A stretch of DNA of 9,849 nt from an archaeon. Lineage in GTDB: Archaea > Asgardarchaeota > Hermodarchaeia > Hermodarchaeales > Hermodarchaeaceae. The notes under the pieces are model-generated. The model had not been told where the DNA came from, searched no databases, and was given only the letters and a program-made list of their open reading frames with translations. Shown piece after piece: positions 6,497 through 9,849 of this stretch. The translations under genes were made by a program, and so were the position numbers. The number at the start of each line of letters is the position of its first letter. Position 1 is the first letter of the stretch. The stretch is taken from the NCBI GenBank assembly GCA_016550415.1, contig JABXGU010000757.1, positions 1 to 9,849 of the forward strand. Direction: 5' to 3'.

Positions 6497-7119
6497 AAAC
6501 GCGTTCCTCCAGATTTTTTCTGCTCCATCTGGCGAAGCCATTCCAAATCCACTCCAGCAACGCTCGCCATTTTCAGAAGGCGTTGCCGCTCAATATGATA
6601 TTGAGATTCACTTTGTAATCCAAGAAGCATCCGCCATGCTTGGCATTTTTCCAATTCTTCAATTAGTGAAATGAACGAAACGCGGTTAAGTGTCACTCGT
6701 CCAGCCCGAGCCTGAGCCCGAGTAGCAGGTTCCTCTTTGATATCCTTAAACTGTGTGCGAACAACTTGGAGGGCAACCTCTCGCATCCCCTGCAATAGCT
6801 TCTGCCCGATCAGGGTCAAACAGAAGACTTTCCGTGGACCCCGTTGAAACCCCACATACCGTTCCACAACCACCTCTGCCTTACGAAGTATCGCTAAGTG
6901 GCGTGAAGCATTGCTGGGATCTGTTTTTAGTAATGCTGCTAATTCCGTCAACGATGTATCCTTATCTTCAAGTCGTAAAAGAATTGCAAACCGTTTCGCG
7001 CAGCTAAACAGTTTCCCTAATGCCATCATCCACCCCGTCACGCCACGATGGTCAGCATCATCGCTCTGGAGAACTGGTGGAAGGTCGCGTTTTGAATCGC
7101 CAATTAGACTATTCAACAC
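6493..7119 (-). CDS. ArsR-like winged-helix transcription regulator, operon partner of the ATPase
   Basis: The 208-residue product contains a winged helix-turn-helix at about residues 40-108. A helix CAKRFAILLRL is followed by the HTH SLTELAALLKTDPSNASRHL, LRKAEVV, and a wing with RYVGFQRGPRKVF. This is the ArsR/SmtB-type layout (helix, HTH with a recognition helix ending SRHL, then wing). No CxC metal site is seen in the first helix of the motif, so metal sensing is not supported. The ~100-residue C-terminal part is helical and charged and may serve dimerisation or contact the ATPase. GTG 7119 follows GAGG at six bases; TTG 7116 is an alternative. The stop overlaps the ATPase start, so the two should be co-translated. 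Inverted repeats of TGCAA next to its TATA box make autoregulation likely, by inference. In archaea such pairs occur in mobile and defence loci. Confidence 0.8.
   Translation of the reverse strand: MLNSLIGDSKRDLPPVLQSDDADHRGVTGWMMALGKLFSCAKRFAILLRLEDKDTSLTELAALLKTDPSNASRHLAILRKAEVVVERYVGFQRGPRKVFCLTLIGQKLLQGMREVALQVVRTQFKDIKEEPATRAQARAGRVTLNRVSFISLIEELEKCQAWRMLLGLQSESQYHIERQRLLKMASVAGVDLEWLRQMEQKKSGGTRL
6506..6510 (-). promoter_or_regulatory. Ribosome binding site GGAGG inside the upstream regulator gene
   Basis: GGAGG lies nine bases before GTG 6496, within the last codons of the regulator gene. With the GTGA stop/start overlap it supports coupled translation of the ATPase and argues for the shorter start. 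Confidence 0.55.
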
Positions 7120-7153
7120 CGTTCACCTCGCTTCGCCGCGGAATTTGAGTCGT

Positions 7154-7162
7154 TTAAATAAC
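7154..7162 (-). promoter_or_regulatory. TATA box of the regulator-ATPase operon
   Basis: TTATTTAAA on the minus strand is centred about 39 bases before GTG 7119. Initiation some 25 bases downstream would give a leader that still includes the GAGG ribosome binding site at 7126-7129. CGCAAG just upstream is in BRE position. Confidence 0.45.
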
Positions 7163-7173
7163 TTGCGATGACA

Positions 7174-7239
7174 TGCAACAAGTTGCACACTCATACACAT
7201 CTCCCGAGTTACATCACAGGTAAATGCAAACGACTTGCA
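7174..7239. promoter_or_regulatory. Paired TGCAA/TTGCA inverted repeats, candidate operator
   Basis: TGCAACAAGTTGCA (7174-7187) has 6-base arms around AA. A second site, TGCAA-ACGAC-TTGCA (7225-7239), has 5-base arms. Their centres are about 51 bases apart, close to five helical turns. A further TTGCA is at 7294-7298 and a degenerate TTGCG at 7163-7167. The first site abuts the operon's TATA/BRE region, where a bound dimer would block transcription. Binding by the ArsR-like protein encoded next door is inferred from position and symmetry only. Confidence 0.5.
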
Positions 7240-7353
7240 AAGAAAAGAAAACAGCAGCAGCATTCTGGAGGCTTCTACAACTCTTACATGGCATTGCACA
7301 GTATCCGAATGTACTTAAAGAATGAACTCCCATAGAATAAGCGTCTAATAGCG

Positions 7354-7440
7354 TTAAACTCCAAGATCTTCCAGATACTCAATCCTTTTCACAACTTCTC
7401 TCTTCTTAGCCTTCGTAGTTTTCACGCTTTTAGATTCTCT
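7354..7440 (-). pseudogene. Possible small gene or gene-tail remnant
   Basis: The minus strand is open for 28 codons between TGA (7441-7443) and TAA (7354-7356). The residues are rich in Lys, Arg and Glu and end KKREVVKRIEYLEDLGV, which resembles the helical C-terminus of a real protein. A GTG at 7425 would give 23 residues, but no ribosome binding site precedes it. It may be the tail of a lost gene, or chance. Confidence 0.2.
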
Positions 7441-7475
7441 TCAACTTCGATTTGACTCTTTTAATAAAAAATTAA

Positions 7476-7483
7476 GAGGTGAT
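7476..7483 (+). promoter_or_regulatory. Ribosome binding site GAGGTGAT
   Basis: GAGGTGAT lies six bases before ATG 7490, close to the archaeal consensus GGAGGTGAT, and fixes the start of the large plus-strand gene. Confidence 0.7.
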
Positions 7484-7489
7484 GTATAG

Positions 7490-8330
7490 ATGACAAACAA
7501 TCAGATCGAATCCATAAACCACTCCCTACACACCCCATCTCAACGCTGGGAATTCATACAGACACAAGCCACAACCCCCCTCGCCCAAACCCTCCTCAAC
7601 CAATGGGCCCAACAAGCCTGGACCCTCGTCGAAACACAACTCGCCAAACACCCTTTCCTCCAAGAACGCCCCACCTTCAAACACCGATACACCTACGCCC
7701 TCTGGTACCACATCCTCACCCTCGCCAAACAACACAACGTCCTCCCAACCAAATCCCTCCACCAACTCACCCAAACTCTCAACCTCCCCCATGAAACCGT
7801 CCGCAGCTGGATACTTGGTTACAAAACAACAAGCCTGTTAACCAGCATTAATAAACTCGACCAAACCCACCAACGCCTCACCCACTCCTACCCTACCGAA
7901 GCACTCCAACACCGACTCAACCCCTCCCACGTCTACACCCACTTCAAACCCCTACACGATACCCCCAAACACATCCCCAACCGACCACAACAAATCGCCA
8001 CCGCCATCCAACACCTCCACACCACCCACCCCCTCAAAACCCCAGTCGTCTTCGCTGAACTCCGCCCCTGCCACCCAAATGGACCAAGTTGGCTCCGAAC
8101 CATCGCCCAAGAAATCCACCACCACTTACACGAAATCCAACACCAACTCACCACAACCATCAATAACAAGACCCTACGAATCGGCGTGGCCAACAACATC
8201 CTCTACATCTGGGAAAAAACCGACAATCCCGATAACTGGCTCAACATCTACGCCGACGAACTCATCCACCTTCCCTCACCCAAAGCCAAACGCCAACTCG
8301 TGGAAACCGTCCGACGCCATCTACTAATAC
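7490..8330 (+). other. C-rich, G-poor compositional island within the LAGLIDADG-like gene
   Basis: Third codon positions are nearly all C, or A where only purines are allowed. In 7621-7740 I count 54 C against 12 G, while in 9001-9120 there are 22 C and 19 G. A short normal patch at about 7801-7860 interrupts it, just after the HTH. Composition relaxes at about 8330 (residue 280), before the first LAGLIDADG motif. Confidence 0.6.
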
Positions 8331-9433
8331 AAAAACAAGGACTAAGTCGTCTGATTACCCAACTAACCAACCGTTCAAGAGACTCCTACCATCCCGCATC
8401 AAGAATACGAGCCCTTCATTATCGCTACTCCTATTTACTTGGATCTTCGCTACATTTCCTCCTCGATACAACGGGGCAAGATCTTAATGATATCCAAATA
8501 GATAGAATTGGTCGCGGTTCCCAAGGATACGGCTATATCCACGAACCCCGATTTCCACAAGGCGAAGAACTCAACGAATTTCGAGCCCGCGCCCTCGCAA
8601 TTATACTCTCAGATGGCACGATTGATGCTGCTGGAATTCTCAAATACTCAGAAAAATCGCGTTCAAGACGCAACTATGTTAAGAATCTATTCAGTGCGAC
8701 ACTTGGGAAAATCGATACAAATGATAGAGACTACACTCTACGTTTTCCAGTTGTAGTTGGGCGGATTCTTCAACGCTGGGGCGTGCCTATAGGTGACAAG
8801 ATCATACAAGCCGTTCATCTCCCAGAGACTGTCTTATATGGAAACAATCGAATTCGCTGCGCATATCTCCAAGAAGTGGTTCCCGAAGACGGAGCCTTTG
8901 GCGTTTACAAGAATAAAGCCAGATTTCTCATTGGTCGGACAAAAGTACTAGATGCAGGCGAAAAAACAGAGCAGTATAACTTTACCTCATTGATTTCTGA
9001 CGAACTAAAAGAAGTATTTACAAATCTAGCAACCAAGAACGCTCGCAAAAAAGAACACGATACATTAGCACATTATGTTATGTCTCTGACCTGGGGAAAA
9101 TTAAAGGAAAAATCAAAAACTTCTCAACATGAGCAACTCTCTGAAAAGGTTGAGCAACTGAAAAAATTAGTTCGCATGAATCCTCCTGAGCTTTTAGCTG
9201 ATGAGAAATCGTTGCTCGAAAGCATCGGTATTAAAAGCCGGATGGTTCCCGTACGAATAACACTTTTTGAAACTGGACGAATAAGTGTGAGCTGGGAACT
9301 CGTAACCCGAAGACGAAATGAAGTTATTAAATGGGCCTTGCTTGCACCACCTTCGAGCGGACGGAAACGGAAAGATGTAGAAATTTGGCTCTCAAGAAAT
9401 TTGGAGCAAACTAGACCCGTTAAAGGGTCCTAA
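7490..9433 (+). CDS. HTH plus degenerate double-LAGLIDADG protein, homing-endonuclease-like
   Basis: The product has 647 residues. An HTH-like segment lies at about 87-111 (SLHQLTQTLNLPHETVRSWI). The core has two LAGLIDADG-like motifs: ALAIILSDG (368-376, in RARALAIILSDGTI) and LQEVVPEDG (460-468, in YLQEVVPEDGAF). Both keep the acidic residue before Gly that binds metal in LAGLIDADG nucleases; the first is followed by YSEKSRSRRNYVKNLF as in such domains. The last 130 residues are charged, possibly coiled (540-562), and very basic near the end (605-630). A free-standing homing endonuclease or a DNA-binding descendant are both possible; no intein splice motifs were seen. Codons 1-280 are C-rich and G-poor, later codons are not, so the gene may be a fusion. 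It is transcribed away from the regulator-ATPase operon and ends 35 bases from the MetF gene. Strong GAGGTGAT at 7476-7483 supports the start. Confidence 0.7.
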   Translation: MTNNQIESINHSLHTPSQRWEFIQTQATTPLAQTLLNQWAQQAWTLVETQLAKHPFLQERPTFKHRYTYALWYHILTLAKQHNVLPTKSLHQLTQTLNLPHETVRSWILGYKTTSLLTSINKLDQTHQRLTHSYPTEALQHRLNPSHVYTHFKPLHDTPKHIPNRPQQIATAIQHLHTTHPLKTPVVFAELRPCHPNGPSWLRTIAQEIHHHLHEIQHQLTTTINNKTLRIGVANNILYIWEKTDNPDNWLNIYADELIHLPSPKAKRQLVETVRRHLLIQKQGLSRLITQLTNRSRDSYHPASRIRALHYRYSYLLGSSLHFLLDTTGQDLNDIQIDRIGRGSQGYGYIHEPRFPQGEELNEFRARALAIILSDGTIDAAGILKYSEKSRSRRNYVKNLFSATLGKIDTNDRDYTLRFPVVVGRILQRWGVPIGDKIIQAVHLPETVLYGNNRIRCAYLQEVVPEDGAFGVYKNKARFLIGRTKVLDAGEKTEQYNFTSLISDELKEVFTNLATKNARKKEHDTLAHYVMSLTWGKLKEKSKTSQHEQLSEKVEQLKKLVRMNPPELLADEKSLLESIGIKSRMVPVRITLFETGRISVSWELVTRRRNEVIKWALLAPPSSGRKRKDVEIWLSRNLEQTRPVKGS

Positions 9434-9468
9434 ACCAGGGACGATTTCTGAATTCTTGATTATTGATG

Positions 9469-9849
9469 TTAGAAACCTGCGGCTTCAATTAGCATAGGGA
9501 TTAACTCTTCCCATTTCACCGCCATTACATGACAACCCGCAGCCTGTGTAGTTTTTCGAAGTTCCCGGATAAAATCACCATAGTATTCAACATTCAATTC
9601 GGCAATCTTCTCTTTCCTACGTGGCTTATCTTCAATCCTCTTCAATTCTTCTAACTGACCAAGTAGCTCCTCAGGAACTGAAACACCTGGGACGTACCGA
9701 TTCATCCACTGACCTATCTTGTACGATTTCAATGGGAAGATGCCGACCAGTGTGGGGACTTTGACGTGTTTGATGGCTTTCATGAATTCCTTGGCGGTTT
9801 CAATCTCGAAGACCACTTGAGTCTGTGCGAACTCTGCGCCGACGGATTC
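9469..9849 (-). CDS. metF: Methylenetetrahydrofolate reductase-like protein, C-terminal part, runs off right edge
   Basis: The frame is open from the right edge to TAA at 9469-9471, giving the last 126 residues. It begins ESVGAEFAQTQVVFEIETAKEF, matching the MetF signature GAD(F/R)..TQ(F/V)(V/F)F; the Gln corresponds to the folate-contacting Gln183 of E. coli MetF. It continues with VPTLVGIFPLKS, the NRYVPGVSVPEELL segment typical of this family, and ends ELIPMLIEAAGF. The GTG at 9816 is internal, not a start: upstream codons are conserved MetF sequence. MetF uses reduced flavin to make 5-methyltetrahydrofolate, or acts on a related pterin in archaea, for methionine synthesis or the Wood-Ljungdahl pathway; the cofactor used here cannot be read from this part. 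A diverged, truncated copy of the same region lies at the left edge. Stops of this gene and the LAGLIDADG-like gene face each other 35 bases apart. Confidence 0.8.
   Translation of the reverse strand, partial: ESVGAEFAQTQVVFEIETAKEFMKAIKHVKVPTLVGIFPLKSYKIGQWMNRYVPGVSVPEELLGQLEELKRIEDKPRRKEKIAELNVEYYGDFIRELRKTTQAAGCHVMAVKWEELIPMLIEAAGF

Larger units (their letters stand above)
7120..7489. other. Divergent intergenic region holding promoters and putative operators
   Basis: This 370-base region separates the regulator-ATPase operon (minus) from the LAGLIDADG-like gene (plus). Near the operon it carries a TATA box and the TGCAA repeats. Its right third (about 7355-7465) is pyrimidine-rich on the plus strand and contains a possible minus-strand gene remnant. 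TTTTAATAAAAAA at about 7458-7470 may be part of the plus-strand promoter. Confidence 0.5.

Noticed and set aside
7526..8199. Minus-strand open frames at 7526-7792 and 7933-8199
   Set aside because: They are shadows of the C-rich half of the plus-strand gene; that composition makes antisense frames long and Gly/Val/Trp-rich. No ribosome binding site or sensible domain was seen.
7490..8330. C-rich stretch as a non-coding low-complexity, i-motif or telomere-like region
   Set aside because: No short tandem unit is present, the frame is open throughout and the period-three wobble pattern is clearly coding.
7490..9433. Intein or group I intron carrying the LAGLIDADG motifs
   Set aside because: No splice-junction motifs (Cys/Ser start, HN ending) and no interrupted host protein frame are visible; the gene has its own start and ribosome binding site.
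9469..9816. Treating GTG 9816 as the start of a 115-residue gene
   Set aside because: The frame continues to the window edge and the upstream codons encode the conserved MetF segment GAEFAQTQ, so the gene is partial.

Overview
The window looks archaeal, most likely from an Asgard-type or other mesophilic archaeon; this is an inference from the sequence alone. The grounds are several small membrane proteins with cytosolic CxxC zinc ribbons, a HerA/VirB4-type ATPase, an ArsR-like winged-helix regulator, AT-rich promoters with TATA boxes about 25-30 bases before a start (one apparently leaderless), and a methylenetetrahydrofolate reductase of the archaeal/acetogen kind. No tRNA, rRNA, CRISPR array, transposase or recognisable integrase was seen.

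Layout. Both window edges carry the C-terminal part of a MetF-like reductase on the minus strand. The left copy (1-157) has lost its N-terminal part. The right copy (9469-9849) is open to its stop and runs off the right edge. The roughly 9.3 kb between them is accessory in character. Its left half holds a secreted, membrane-anchored zinc-ribbon protein (481-1200, +), a convergent two-helix zinc-ribbon protein (1231-1620, -), an eight-helix membrane protein (1969-2844, +) and a signal-anchored extracytoplasmic protein (2932-3582, +). None has a recognised function. A minus-strand run follows: a soluble protein with a HEPN-like RX5H motif (3653-4462), a third membrane zinc-ribbon protein (4560-5003), a HerA/VirB4-like ATPase (5204-6496) and an ArsR-like regulator (6493-7119). 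The last two overlap by four bases and should form one operon.

The regulator's upstream region (7120-7489) carries a cluster of TGCAA/TTGCA inverted repeats, a candidate operator. It separates the operon from a divergent 647-residue gene (7490-9433) with a helix-turn-helix-like segment and a degenerate double LAGLIDADG core. That gene is a compositional mosaic: its first ~280 codons are C-rich and G-poor, while the rest matches its surroundings.

Reading of the whole. The regulator, ATPase and LAGLIDADG-like gene together, bracketed by two metF 3' ends, suggest an integrated or decaying mobile element inserted in or beside metF. An old metF duplication with later gene gain would look similar. 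Homology calls were made by eye from motifs; no database search was run.
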